64,000 nucleotides of DNA from Streptococcus mitis NCTC 12261 (GTDB lineage: Bacteria; Bacillota; Bacilli; Lactobacillales; Streptococcaceae): positions 425,501 through 489,500 of the forward strand of contig NZ_CP028414.1 in NCBI RefSeq assembly GCF_000148585.2, in the 5' to 3' direction. Made by a program: the position numbers and the translations under genes. The notes under the pieces are model-generated. The model was not told where the DNA came from and searched no databases. It saw nothing but the letters and a program-made list of their open reading frames with translations. Shown here in pieces: positions 33,387 through 42,915 of the stretch; positions within the stretch are counted from its first letter, which is position 1; each line of letters opens with the position of its first letter.

Positions 33387-33596
33387 TGCCAGACGTGTCT
33401 AATACCTAGAATACGATTAGGAACGAAAATAACTGACCAGTATTTTATATTTATTAGTGTTATTAACTATGTTCTAGTTTCTTTGCTGTTGTTACTGGAA
33501 TTAAAAAAACTTAATGTGCCAAATAAAGTTAATATTTTATTGGCGAGTCTTATTTTTTTAGGGAATAGCTTAACGATTTTATACATGATGTTATAA
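33387..33596 (+). pseudogene. Remnant of a small hydrophobic protein gene
   Basis: A 70-codon open stretch with no usable start codon ends at TAA 33594. It encodes two hydrophobic segments, FIFISVINYVLVSLLLLELK and VNILLASLIFLGNSLTILY. It lies between phrA and the ABC genes. It may be the 3' end of a lost membrane gene; no family was recognised. Confidence 0.3.
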
Positions 33597-33614
33597 TTTA
33601 GATGAGGTGTTAAC

Positions 33615-34475
33615 ATGAGAGCCAGATCAATAGTTAATATAAAAAATTTAACCAAGCAGTATGGGGATTTTCAATTGCAAGTCCGTAACTTAGAGATTCC
33701 AGAAGGTAAGGTTATTGGACTGATTGGTGAAAACGGAGCTGGTAAATCTACTTTACTGAATCTGATTTTAAATCAACTACAGATTGAGAAGGATAGTATA
33801 AGGGTTTTTGAACAAACTTATTCAGAGCATGAGCAAGATATTAAATCGAAACTAGGGGTTGTCTTAGAGCAAAACTTTTTTCCAGTTTCATTTTCGGTGG
33901 AGCAAGTTGAAAGAATGATGAGCATGATTTATCCTAGTTGGGATAAAAAGTTATTTTACACTTTTATTCAAAAGTTTAACTTACCATCTCAAAAACAGAT
34001 GAAAGAATTTTCCAGAGGAATGGTGGTGAAACTTAATTTTGCGTCTGCACTCGCTCATCGCCCGAGACTATTAATTGCAGATGAGGCCACAAGTGGCTTG
34101 GATCCTATTGTTAGGCGAGAGATCTTATCTATTTTAGAAGAGTATGTTAAAAAAGAGAATATGACCGTAATCTTATCTTCACATATTTTGAGTGACTTAG
34201 AACAGGCGGCAGATTATTTTATTTTTATCCATAATGGGGAGATTCTTCTAGAGGGAGACAGAGAAAATTTACTGAACCGATTTATGATTAAAACAGAAAT
34301 AAAGAACAATATGGATCAAGTAGACATTTATTATAAATTAGAAGAGGGTGATAGTGTTCGATATTTAGTAGTTGTATCTGACAAGAGTAAGGACGAGAGT
34401 AATTATGCAACGCTTTGGGAAATTTTATTATTTTTAGTCAAAGGAGAACGAATAAATGAAAGGACTACTATATAA
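33615..34475 (+). CDS. ABC transporter ATP-binding protein
   Basis: The 286-residue ATPase has Walker A (GENGAGKST), a degenerate signature (FSRGMVVKL) and Walker B (LLIADEATSGLDP). A GAGGTG site precedes ATG 33615. The layout resembles YtrB/BcrA-type exporters used for peptides or antibiotics. It overlaps the permease start by 20 bp. In some pneumococci the PhrA/TprA locus is followed by lantibiotic genes; here an ABC exporter occupies that place, but a link is not shown. Confidence 0.8.
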   Translation: MRARSIVNIKNLTKQYGDFQLQVRNLEIPEGKVIGLIGENGAGKSTLLNLILNQLQIEKDSIRVFEQTYSEHEQDIKSKLGVVLEQNFFPVSFSVEQVERMMSMIYPSWDKKLFYTFIQKFNLPSQKQMKEFSRGMVVKLNFASALAHRPRLLIADEATSGLDPIVRREILSILEEYVKKENMTVILSSHILSDLEQAADYFIFIHNGEILLEGDRENLLNRFMIKTEIKNNMDQVDIYYKLEEGDSVRYLVVVSDKSKDESNYATLWEILLFLVKGERINERTTI

Positions 34476-35109
34476 AGATGCGCAACTTATTTTAAATAAA
34501 GTAAAGATAATTAATAGAATATTTATTGCCTTAGCCTTATTCTTAATTACAATCTTTGCAAGAGAATCGGGGACAATTTTTTTACTAATAGTGTTACCAA
34601 TAAGTTTAGCTTCTCTTCCCACAGCTTTAGTTGTATCAGATAGTGAGAATGGTTGGAATCAATTTGTAGGAGTTTTTCCAATTTCAAAATCTAAGATAAT
34701 TTTAGCGAGGTATCTCTCTTGTATTTCTTTTATTCTTTTGGTAAGTTCTATAGTATTGAGTTTAAGTCTTGCTACCCATGTCATGTTTAATCAATACAGT
34801 CTCAATCTACATTTAATTATGGCATTGATTGGAATAATCTTTGGAATCATGTATGTAGCCTTATTGCTTCCTTCCGTATATGCCTTTGGTGCTTTTGGAA
34901 ATACGATTGTCAATATACTGGTACTATCGTTAGTTATGGGATTAGTGTATGGTCTTCAGAAAACGACTTTCGGCATGATTTTCATTAACTGGATTAGTTC
35001 AGCTAATCATTTCCTTCTAGTTATAAGTATCATAATTTTGGCCAGTATCATGATTGGGGTTTCTTTTATACTTTCAACTAAAATCTATTGTAAAATATTT
35101 ATGAAGTAA
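34456..35109 (+). CDS. ABC-2 type transporter permease
   Basis: The 217-residue protein has six membrane helices and the SDSENGWNQFVGVFPISK loop seen in small ABC-2 permeases of peptide or antibiotic exporters. It starts inside the ATPase gene and is followed by a 54-residue membrane protein with its own AAAGGAG site, so three genes form one cassette. Confidence 0.75.
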   Translation: MKGLLYKDAQLILNKVKIINRIFIALALFLITIFARESGTIFLLIVLPISLASLPTALVVSDSENGWNQFVGVFPISKSKIILARYLSCISFILLVSSIVLSLSLATHVMFNQYSLNLHLIMALIGIIFGIMYVALLLPSVYAFGAFGNTIVNILVLSLVMGLVYGLQKTTFGMIFINWISSANHFLLVISIIILASIMIGVSFILSTKIYCKIFMK

Positions 35110-35121
35110 AGGAGCAGTGCT

Positions 35122-35286
35122 ATGAATAATAAGAAAATATGTCGTCTAATATCTATATGTTTAGCAATCTTTTCAGCTGTTCTTGCAGTCGTTTTATTTG
35201 CATGGGGAGAAAGAGGGCAAGTTTTTATAGCTATGGTACCTCTCTTTTTATCAAAGTTCGTAGATAATATTGGAAAAAATAAATGA
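35122..35286 (+). CDS. Small 54-residue membrane protein
   Basis: ATG 35122 is preceded by AAAGGAG and closed by TGA 35284-35286. The product begins MNNKKICRLISICLAIFSAV and has one long hydrophobic segment (residues 8-28) and a second, weaker one (residues 34-44). It is 12 bp after the permease stop and lies before the next terminator, so it is likely the third gene of the ABC cassette. Its role is unknown; a small accessory subunit is one possibility. Confidence 0.65.
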   Translation: MNNKKICRLISICLAIFSAVLAVVLFAWGERGQVFIAMVPLFLSKFVDNIGKNK

Positions 35287-35327
35287 CGAATGACTGTGCT
35301 TGGTAGGTAAAATGAAGTTGGTGTTTT

Positions 35328-35455
35328 GAGGCTGGGCAAAAACTCAATTAGAGGAGAAAATAAAGCAAATTTTCTAACAATAAAACGCATAATATCAAGG
35401 ATTTTTAACACTTGATATTATGCGTTTTCTGATTTTAAAGACTTTTTGTCCTATG
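35328..35455. repeat. Terminator-bearing repeat with GGCTGGGCAAAAA end
   Basis: The left end (GAGGCTGGGCAAAAA) and right end (TTTTTGTCC) resemble the SPRITE-like repeats in this window. The centre holds a different 18-bp perfect stem: 35382-35399 pairs with 35411-35428, followed by TTTTCTGATTTT. It terminates the ABC cassette and, on the other strand, the leftward transporter genes. Confidence 0.6.
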
Positions 35456-35491
35456 AGTATGTTATATATCTAGGTAAAAATTATTTAAAAA

Positions 35492-36256
35492 CTATTGCAA
35501 ATTAACCTTGTTTTTCAAAATATAGTAGGTTCCGAGGTAAAAAATAGCTATGAATATGAGTTCTTCAAAAATGCCCGTACTTGCTCCCATATAGAAATTA
35601 TCATTAAATCCTGCAAGTGAATTGACATAGAAGTTAGTACTGGTATTGAAGAAAACTCCAATAAATCCTATGACGATTTGGATCCCAATGTAGGCTACAA
35701 CAGCGAGTGCGGTACGGTATTCGTTGAAAAGCTGTCCAATGGAAATAGCCAAGTAGATGCAGAGGATTCCAGAAATGGTATTTAGTAGGAAGGATAAGAC
35801 AGTAAGACTAAAGCCGGTAAAATGTTCTGCAACAAATGACAGAAGAGTAGAAAGTTGAACTGCATCAGAATTTGTTGACAATAAGATAATATAGATACAT
35901 AGGAGTAAGACAGCAGTGCTAATCAACGACCAGATAAAGGCACCGATTAGTTTGGCTGTGATGATATGGTGTTCAGAAACTGGCAAGGTTAAAGTCAGAT
36001 AGCCTTGTCGGTCATAGACACTTCCTTTGAATCGTTTAATAATCAAGAAGATAGTTGAAATCACAAGTGTAACCATCAAACCACCAAAGACAGTAGATAG
36101 AAAAAAAAGTAGAACAGATAGATTTTTTTCAGGTAGTTTGATTAAGGATTGTGTCTGAATTCCAATAAGAACAGAGAGGAAGAGAACAGCGCCATAAAGA
36201 GCTAAATACCACTTGTTAACATTTTTAAATTCGTAGCGAACTAAATTCCAAAACAT
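35492..36256 (-). CDS. ABC transporter permease
   Basis: The 254-residue protein has six membrane helices and an ABC-2 pattern. It follows the ATP-binding gene by 15 bp in a GntR-ATPase-permease operon. Such YtrA-regulated operons usually respond to cell-wall-active compounds, but the substrate here is not known. Confidence 0.8.
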   Translation of the reverse strand: MFWNLVRYEFKNVNKWYLALYGAVLFLSVLIGIQTQSLIKLPEKNLSVLLFFLSTVFGGLMVTLVISTIFLIIKRFKGSVYDRQGYLTLTLPVSEHHIITAKLIGAFIWSLISTAVLLLCIYIILLSTNSDAVQLSTLLSFVAEHFTGFSLTVLSFLLNTISGILCIYLAISIGQLFNEYRTALAVVAYIGIQIVIGFIGVFFNTSTNFYVNSLAGFNDNFYMGASTGIFEELIFIAIFYLGTYYILKNKVNLQ

Positions 36257-36271
36257 AATAATCTCCTTTAC

Positions 36272-36967
36272 TTAGGCCTTAAATTCCTGACGGAAGAGTT
36301 GGTCAATGGATTCACCTGACTCATAGCGAATGTCATCTACATTGCCTTGACGGACGACTTTTCCGTCCTTAAGGAAGACAATTTCATCTAAGATTGGCTC
36401 GATATCAGAAATTAAGTGGGTAGAAATCAAAACGGTAGAAGTTGGGGAGTAGTTGTTGATAATGGTATTGAGGATATACTCACGGGCTGCTGGGTCCACT
36501 CCACCAATGGGTTCGTCTAAAACGTAGAGACGAGCATCACGACTCATAACCAAAATCAGTTGTACCTTTTCCTTGTTTCCTTTTGATAATTTCTTGAGAC
36601 GACTATTTTCATCAATGCCGAGGTCTGCAAGTAGATGATGGGCGCGTTCCAGATTGAAATCTTTATAGAAGGTCTTGAAGTAGGTTAGGGCTTCTTTGAC
36701 CTTCATTTGCTCATTGAGATAGGTTGTATCTGGCAAATAAGCTACGATAGCCTTGGTTGCTGGGCTTGGGTCCATATCGTTGATAAGGACACGTCCTTGA
36801 TCTGGTTGTAAGAGGCCATTGATTAGTTTAATCAGGGTTGTTTTCCCTGAGCCATTTGGTCCAAGGAGACCAACAATTTTTCCAGCTGGGATGTCAAGAG
36901 AAACATTTTCAAGGGCTGGTGTTGCTCCATAAGATTTGGATACATTTTCAAATACTAGTAATGACAT
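36272..36967 (-). CDS. ABC transporter ATP-binding protein
   Basis: The 231-residue ATPase has Walker A (GPNGSGKTTLIK), the signature LSKGNKEKVQL and Walker B (LYVLDEPIGGVDP). It begins four bases after the GntR gene stop and belongs with the permease that follows. The sequence resembles EcsA/YtrB-type exporters. Confidence 0.87.
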   Translation of the reverse strand: MSLLVFENVSKSYGATPALENVSLDIPAGKIVGLLGPNGSGKTTLIKLINGLLQPDQGRVLINDMDPSPATKAIVAYLPDTTYLNEQMKVKEALTYFKTFYKDFNLERAHHLLADLGIDENSRLKKLSKGNKEKVQLILVMSRDARLYVLDEPIGGVDPAAREYILNTIINNYSPTSTVLISTHLISDIEPILDEIVFLKDGKVVRQGNVDDIRYESGESIDQLFRQEFKA

Positions 36968-36971
36968 AGGC

Positions 36972-37337
36972 TTAAACTCCTTTAATATAATCGCCGACTA
37001 CGCCTGGTAGTTCTTCTTTTTCATAGCCAAAATGGGTCATGGAGGAAACGAAGTGTTCCAATTCTTCTTCCGATAATTGTTTGCGCGATTGGGCGATTAG
37101 CTCCTTATCCTCAGTCACAAATCGTCCAGTTGTGCGCTTGCTGTAGACAAATCCTTCTCGTTCAAGGTCTGACAAGGCTCTTTGGATGGTGTTTGGATTG
37201 ACACCGGCCTCGCTTGCTAGCTCTCTCACGGTTGGAAGTTGTTGATTGGGTTCCAGTGTATGGGAAACAATCTGAAGCTTGATTTTCTCCATAATCTGTA
37301 AATAGATGGGTTTTTTGTTGTCAAATGTCCAGGACAT
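36972..37337 (-). CDS. GntR family (YtrA subfamily) regulator
   Basis: The 121-residue protein has a GntR winged helix (PTVRELASEAGVNPNTIQRA) and only a short C-terminal dimerisation tail, the hallmark of the YtrA subfamily that controls ABC exporters. It is the first gene of the leftward operon, downstream of an almost consensus promoter, and probably represses its own operon. Confidence 0.88.
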   Translation of the reverse strand: MSWTFDNKKPIYLQIMEKIKLQIVSHTLEPNQQLPTVRELASEAGVNPNTIQRALSDLEREGFVYSKRTTGRFVTEDKELIAQSRKQLSEEELEHFVSSMTHFGYEKEELPGVVGDYIKGV

Positions 37338-37374
37338 CTTGGTCTCCTTTCTTTTATCCTTTTGTCTTAATTAA

Positions 37375-37403
37375 ATAATACAACAAAACAAAAAACTTGT
37401 CAA
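37375..37403 (-). promoter_or_regulatory. Promoter of the GntR-ABC operon
   Basis: On the minus strand TTGACA (37398-37403) and TATTAT (37375-37380) are 17 bp apart. Confidence 0.8.
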
Positions 37404-37421
37404 GCAAAAAGAAGAATTGTT

Positions 37422-37449
37422 TTGGGAATCGTTTAAAAAATGGTATAAT
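37422..37449 (+). promoter_or_regulatory. nrdR promoter
   Basis: TATAAT at 37444-37449 with a weak TTGGGA -35 at 37422-37427 (16-bp spacer) precedes nrdR, back-to-back with the GntR promoter. Confidence 0.6.
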
Positions 37450-37476
37450 GAAAAGAAAACGATAAGGAGGGAAAGG

Positions 37477-37950
37477 ATGCGTTGTCCAAAATGTGGGGCT
37501 ACCAAGTCAAGTGTTATCGATAGTCGCCAAGCAGAAGAAGGGAACACTATTCGTAGAAGACGTGAGTGCGATGAATGCCAGCACCGTTTTACAACCTACG
37601 AACGAGTAGAAGAAAGAACCTTAGTGGTTGTTAAAAAAGATGGCACACGGGAACAATTCTCTAGAGATAAAATCTTTAATGGAATTATCCGCTCAGCCCA
37701 GAAACGTCCTGTGTCAAGTGATGAAATCAACATGGTAGTCAATCGTATCGAACAGAAACTCCGTGGTCGAAATGAAAATGAAATTCAAAGTGAGGACATT
37801 GGTTCACTCGTCATGGAGGAGTTGGCTGAGTTAGACGAGATTACCTATGTACGTTTTGCCAGTGTCTATCGTAGTTTTAAGGATGTTAGTGAGTTAGAGA
37901 GCCTGCTCCAACAAATCACCCAGTCCTCTAAAAAGAAAAAGGAAAGATAA
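37477..37950 (+). CDS. nrdR: Transcriptional repressor NrdR
   Basis: ATG 37477 after AAGGAGG gives 157 residues. The N-terminal zinc ribbon ([12 protein letters not shown], then CDECQHRF) binds DNA and an ATP-cone domain senses dATP/ATP. It represses ribonucleotide reductase genes. It is followed directly by dnaB and dnaI, a conserved streptococcal arrangement. Confidence 0.95.
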
Positions 37951-39120
37951 ATGAAGCCAATTGACCGTTTTTCTTATCTAAAGAATAATCGGGTGTCGCA
38001 AGATACCTCATCTCTGGTACAGTGCTACCTCCCGATTATCGGTCAGGAGGCACTGAGCCTTTATCTTTATACGATTAGTTTTTGGGATAATGGCAGAAAG
38101 GAATACCTTTTTTCAAGCATTCTCAATCATCTCAATTTTGGGATGGACAGACTTTTAAAATCTTTGAAAATCCTATCTGCTTTTAATCTCTTGACCCTCT
38201 ATCAAAAGGGTGATACCTATCAGATAGTTATCCATGCTCCTCTTTCAAGTCAAGATTTCTTGGAGCATCCTGTTTATCGTAGACTTTTAGAGAAAAAGAT
38301 TGGCGACTCGGCTGTGGAGGATTTGAAAGTTGAAAGTGCTGATGGTGAAGAAATACCTGTCTCACTCAATCAAGTCTTTCCAGACTTGGCAGAACAGGGA
38401 AGTCAAGAAGACCTTGGTCTCAAGAAGAAAGTGGCCAACGATTTTGACTTGGACCATTTTCGCCAGCTTATGGCTCGAGATGGACTTCGTTTTGCAGATG
38501 AGCAGTCCGATGTCTTGAACCTCTTTGCCATCGCTGAGGAGAAGAAATGGACTTGGTTTGAAACCTATCAACTGGCTAAGTCAACAGCTGTTTCCCAGGT
38601 TATTTCAACCAAGCGTATGCGGGAAAAAATTGCTCAAAAACCTGTTTCCTCTGACTTTAGTCCTAAGGAAACGACCATTATCAAAGAGGCTAAAAGTAAA
38701 ACTGCCCTGCAGTTCTTGGCAGAAATCAAGCAAACACGCAAGGGGACCATTACCCAAACAGAAAGAGACCTCTTGCAACAGATGGCTGGCTTGGGTTTGC
38801 TGGACGAAGTCATCAATATCATTCTCTTATTGACCTTTAATAAGGTCGATTCGGCAAATATCAATGAGAAATATGCCATGAAAGTGGCCAATGACTATGC
38901 CTATCAAAAGATACATTCGGCAGAAGAGGCGGTCTTACGCATCCGTGAGCGAGGACAGAAGAATCAGGCTCAAAAAAGCAGTAAACCGAGTCCTACCAAG
39001 TCCAATGTACCCAAGTGGAGCAATCCAGATTATAAGAATGAAACCAGCGAGGAAACTCGTCTGGAACTAGAACGTAAGAAACAAGAACTATTAGCTCGAT
39101 TAGAAAAAGGAGGAGATTAG
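37951..39120 (+). CDS. dnaB: DnaB/DnaD-type replication initiation protein
   Basis: The 389-residue Gram-positive DnaB (not the helicase) has an N-terminal winged-helix part and a DnaD-like C-terminal region, ending in a basic/acidic tail. It helps load the replicative helicase with DnaD and DnaI. It starts at the base after the nrdR stop and is followed immediately by dnaI. Confidence 0.88.
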   Translation: MKPIDRFSYLKNNRVSQDTSSLVQCYLPIIGQEALSLYLYTISFWDNGRKEYLFSSILNHLNFGMDRLLKSLKILSAFNLLTLYQKGDTYQIVIHAPLSSQDFLEHPVYRRLLEKKIGDSAVEDLKVESADGEEIPVSLNQVFPDLAEQGSQEDLGLKKKVANDFDLDHFRQLMARDGLRFADEQSDVLNLFAIAEEKKWTWFETYQLAKSTAVSQVISTKRMREKIAQKPVSSDFSPKETTIIKEAKSKTALQFLAEIKQTRKGTITQTERDLLQQMAGLGLLDEVINIILLLTFNKVDSANINEKYAMKVANDYAYQKIHSAEEAVLRIRERGQKNQAQKSSKPSPTKSNVPKWSNPDYKNETSEETRLELERKKQELLARLEKGGD

Positions 39121-40017
39121 ATGGAAAGTGTCGGAGACGTACTCAAACGTCAACCTAGCCGTTTTCATTATCAAGATTTGGTCCAGAAAATCATGAAGGA
39201 TCCTGATGTTGCGGCCTTTATCCAGCAAGAATCCCTCAGCCCAGAGGAATTGAATCGCAGTATCTCCAAGTTTAATCAGTACATCACCGAGCGTGATAAG
39301 TTTCTTCGTGGTGATACGGATTATATTGCCAAAGGCTATAAGCCTATTTTGGTTATGAATCATGGTTATGCGGACGTTTCTTATGAGGAAACTCCTGAAC
39401 TAATCGCGGCCGAAAAAGAAGCGGCTATTAAGAACCGTCTCAAGTTAATCAATCTGCCAGCCAGTCTCAGGAAAGCTAGTTTGGCTCAAGTTGACTTGGA
39501 TGATTTGGAGCGCTTGCCAGTTTTTGAAAAGCTATTAGCCTTCGTGGAGCAATATCCAGCTATTCGAAAAGGTCTTTACTTATATGGAGACTTTGGTGTG
39601 GGTAAAAGTTTCATGGTGGCTGCCTTAGCCCATGATTTATCAGAAAAACGCGGTGTTTCATCCACTCTGCTCCACTATCCTAGCTTTGTCATTGATGTCA
39701 AAAATGCTATCGGTGATGGCAATGTCAAGACCTTGGTGGATGAGATTAAGCTTTCTGAAGTCCTGATTTTAGATGATATTGGTGCCGAGCAATCAACAGC
39801 TTGGGTACGTGATGAAATCCTGCAGGTCATTCTTCAATATCGGATGCAGGAAAATTTACCGACCTTTTTCACCTCCAACTTCAACTTTGAAGAATTGGAG
39901 CAGCATTTCGCTAAAGGGAAACATGGAAATGACGAAACCTGGGAAGCCAGACGCGTCATGGAACGCATCCGTTATTTGGCTGAGGAGACTCGTTTAGAAG
40001 GAGTAAACCGTCGATGA
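39121..40017 (+). CDS. dnaI: Primosomal helicase loader DnaI
   Basis: The 298-residue AAA+ ATPase has a Walker A loop (GDFGVGKSF), Walker B (VLILDDIGAEQ) and an N-terminal helicase-binding domain. It loads the replicative helicase together with DnaB/DnaD. Its end overlaps the next gene by 4 bp. Confidence 0.92.
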   Translation: MESVGDVLKRQPSRFHYQDLVQKIMKDPDVAAFIQQESLSPEELNRSISKFNQYITERDKFLRGDTDYIAKGYKPILVMNHGYADVSYEETPELIAAEKEAAIKNRLKLINLPASLRKASLAQVDLDDLERLPVFEKLLAFVEQYPAIRKGLYLYGDFGVGKSFMVAALAHDLSEKRGVSSTLLHYPSFVIDVKNAIGDGNVKTLVDEIKLSEVLILDDIGAEQSTAWVRDEILQVILQYRMQENLPTFFTSNFNFEELEQHFAKGKHGNDETWEARRVMERIRYLAEETRLEGVNRR

Positions 40018-40727
40018 CAGAAACGATTAAACTGATGAAAGCTCATAAGTCTGTTCGAAGATTTAAAGAGCAAGCCCTCCCTCAGGAAGACTTGACTGAA
40101 ATCCTGACAGCAGCCCAAATGGCCTCGTCTTGGAAGAATTTCCAATCCTACTCTGTGATTGTGGTACGAAGTCAAGAGAAGAAAGATGCCTTGTATGAAT
40201 TGGTGCCTCAAGAAGCCATTCGCCAGTCAGCTGTTTTCCTTCTCTTTATCGGAGATTTGAACCGTGCAGAAAAGGGAGCACGACTCCATACCGATACATT
40301 CCAACCCCAAGGTGTGGAAGGTCTCTTGATTAGTTCGGTCGATGCGGCCCTTGCTGGTCAAAATGCCCTGCTGGCAGCTGAAAGTTTGGGCTATGGAGGT
40401 GTCATCATTGGCTTGGTGCGGTACAAGTCAGAAGAAGTAGCAGAACTCTTTAATTTGCCTGACTACACCTATCCTGTCTTTGGGATGGCACTAGGAATAT
40501 CAAATGAAGAACATGAAGTCAAACCTCGCTTGCCATTGAATCAAGTGGTATTTGAGGAAGAATACCAGGAGCAATCTGTTGAAATCATCAAAGATTATGA
40601 CCGTGTGCAGACAGACTATGCTGGGGCGCGTGCGACCACAAGCTGGAGTCAACGTCTAGCAGAACAGTTTGGTCGAGCTGAACCAAGCTCAACTAGAAAA
40701 AATCTTGAACAGAAGAAGTTATTGTAG
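40014..40727 (+). CDS. NADPH-dependent nitroreductase/flavin reductase family protein
   Basis: The 237-residue protein begins with the nitroreductase pattern KAHKSVRRFKEQALP and contains the FMN-binding features of the NfsA/FRP subfamily (ESLGYGGVIIGLVR). It likely reduces flavins, nitro compounds or quinones. It is coupled to dnaI by a 4-bp overlap and sits 13 bp before der, but has no obvious link to replication. Confidence 0.85.
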   Translation: MTETIKLMKAHKSVRRFKEQALPQEDLTEILTAAQMASSWKNFQSYSVIVVRSQEKKDALYELVPQEAIRQSAVFLLFIGDLNRAEKGARLHTDTFQPQGVEGLLISSVDAALAGQNALLAAESLGYGGVIIGLVRYKSEEVAELFNLPDYTYPVFGMALGISNEEHEVKPRLPLNQVVFEEEYQEQSVEIIKDYDRVQTDYAGARATTSWSQRLAEQFGRAEPSSTRKNLEQKKLL

Positions 40728-40740
40728 AAAGTGAGAAATT

Positions 40741-42051
40741 ATGGCCCTACCAACTATTGCCATTGTAGGACGTCCCAATGTTGGGAAATCAACCCTATTT
40801 AATCGGATCGCTGGTGAGCGAATCTCCATTGTGGAAGATGTCGAAGGAGTGACACGTGACCGTATCTATGCGACGGGTGAGTGGCTCAATCGTTCTTTTA
40901 GCATGATTGATACAGGAGGAATCGATGACGTCGATGCTCCTTTCATGGAACAAATTAAGCACCAGGCAGAAATTGCCATGGAAGAAGCCGATGTTATCGT
41001 CTTTGTCGTGTCTGGTAAGGAAGGAATTACCGATGCGGACGAATACGTAGCTCGTAAGCTTTATAAAACTCATAAACCAGTTATCCTCGCAGTTAACAAG
41101 GTGGACAACCCTGAGATGCGAAATGATATCTATGATTTTTATGCCCTCGGTTTGGGTGAACCACTGCCAATCTCATCTGTCCATGGTATCGGTACAGGGG
41201 ATGTGCTAGACGCAATCGTAGAAAATCTTCCAAATGAATATGAGGAAGAAAATCCAGATGTCATTAAGTTTAGTTTGATTGGTCGTCCTAACGTCGGAAA
41301 ATCAAGCTTGATTAACGCTATTTTGGGAGAAGACCGTGTCATTGCTAGTCCTGTTGCTGGAACAACGCGTGACGCTATTGATACCCACTTTACAGATACA
41401 GATGGTCAAGAGTTTACCATGATTGATACGGCTGGTATGCGTAAATCTGGTAAGGTTTATGAAAATACTGAGAAATACTCAGTCATGCGTGCCATGCGTG
41501 CTATTGACCGTTCAGATGTGGTCTTGATGGTCATCAATGCGGAAGAAGGTATTCGTGAATACGATAAGCGTATTGCAGGATTTGCCCATGAAGCTGGTAA
41601 AGGGATGATTATCGTGGTCAACAAGTGGGATACACTTGAAAAAGACAACCACACTATGAAAAACTGGGAAGAAGATATCCGTGAGCAGTTCCAATATCTA
41701 CCTTACGCACCGATTATCTTTGTATCAGCTTTGACCAAGCAACGTCTCCACAAACTTCCTGAGATGATCAAGCAAATCAGCGAAAGTCAAAATACACGTA
41801 TTCCATCAGCCGTCTTGAACGATGTGATTATGGATGCTATTGCCATTAACCCAACACCGACAGACAAAGGGAAACGTCTCAAGATTTTCTATGCTACCCA
41901 AGTGGCAACCAAACCACCGACCTTTGTTATCTTTGTCAACGAAGAAGAACTTATGCACTTTTCTTACCTGCGTTTCTTGGAAAATCAAATCCGCAAGGCC
42001 TTTGTCTTTGAAGGAACACCGATTCATCTCATCGCAAGAAAACGTAAATAA
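40741..42051 (+). CDS. der: GTPase Der (EngA)
   Basis: The 436-residue protein has two tandem GTPase domains, each with GRPNVGKS, and a C-terminal KH-like domain. Der is essential for 50S ribosomal subunit assembly. ATG 40741 follows GTGAG. Length and the doubled GTPase layout are diagnostic. Confidence 0.96.
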
Positions 42052-42134
42052 AAAAGCAGAATCTGGAATGACATTTCCAGATTTTTTTGATAAAATGAAG
42101 TTGAAGAAAGCGCTATCAAAAAGAGGTGTTGATG

Positions 42135-42470
42135 ATGGAACATTTGTTTAAATTGTTAATCTTATTACCCTGTTTTTACTTTTTCAGCTGGATTGAAAAG
42201 GCCAACAGAGATAGTAAATTTTTCCCAATTTTTTACTATTTTTACTGGATTTACATCACCCTCTATGCTCTTTTTAGCCTTGCTTGGACAGTTTTTTCAG
42301 TCTTGTTTTTCAATATCCTATTGAGAAATGTGGCAGACATCAAGTCTTGGGGCATTTGGCTATTATTACTACTTATTGCTTTTTCCAGTTCTTGGTTAAC
42401 CTATATCTTTTTCAAAAAAATGCTTCGCTTGAGACGGGAACTGGGGAAGTCTAAAGGTGGAAAGCATTGA
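42135..42470 (+). CDS. Small membrane protein, paralogue A
   Basis: ATG 42135 is 6 bases after AGAGGTG and gives 111 residues with three or four membrane helices and a basic tail (RRELGKSKGGKH). It is closely related to the next gene (YYFYWIYI...LRRELG pattern), so the two arose by tandem duplication. No function is known. Confidence 0.65.
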   Translation: MEHLFKLLILLPCFYFFSWIEKANRDSKFFPIFYYFYWIYITLYALFSLAWTVFSVLFFNILLRNVADIKSWGIWLLLLLIAFSSSWLTYIFFKKMLRLRRELGKSKGGKH

Positions 42471-42538
42471 TTTATATTGGTAAGAACATTTAATAGAATG
42501 AAACTAAAGAAAACAATTTTAAAGAGGAGGTGTCGATG

Positions 42539-42883
42539 ATGAAACTGTCGTTTAATTGGTTTCATTTGATACTCTTATTTCCCTGCTTTTACTTTTTTTA
42601 TTGGATAGATAATGCTGATAGAAACAGTAAGTTTTTCCCCATTATCTACTATTTCTACTGGATTTATATTTCCCTTTTAGCTCTGTTTAGCTTGGATATG
42701 ACAATTTTTTCATTCTTATTTTTCCCTTTTGTTCTAAATTATGTATCAGATGCTAGTACTTGGGGTGTTTGGTTGCTTTTGATAGTCTTATCTCTAGGCA
42801 GTGACTGGTTAGACTATATCTTTTTCAAAAACATGTTTTGCTTGAGACGGGAACTAGGACAATCTAAAGGCGAAAGGCATTGA
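42539..42883 (+). CDS. Small membrane protein, paralogue B
   Basis: ATG 42539 follows AGGAGGTG by 6 bases and gives 114 residues. It shares SKFFPI(I/F)YYFYWIYI and LRRELG with its upstream neighbour. It has several membrane helices and a basic C-terminus. Its function is unknown. Confidence 0.65.
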   Translation: MKLSFNWFHLILLFPCFYFFYWIDNADRNSKFFPIIYYFYWIYISLLALFSLDMTIFSFLFFPFVLNYVSDASTWGVWLLLIVLSLGSDWLDYIFFKNMFCLRRELGQSKGERH

Positions 42884-42915
42884 TTTATATGGTTTTTATT
42901 GATAGGAGGTAGCTT

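Noticed and set aside
35085-35411. 108-residue minus-strand frame
   Set aside because: It is antisense to the 54-residue gene and runs through a terminator stem; no ribosome binding site is seen.
42126-42470. Longer starts of small membrane proteins (42126 and 42530)
   Set aside because: These starts lie within the ribosome binding site; the later ATGs are better spaced.
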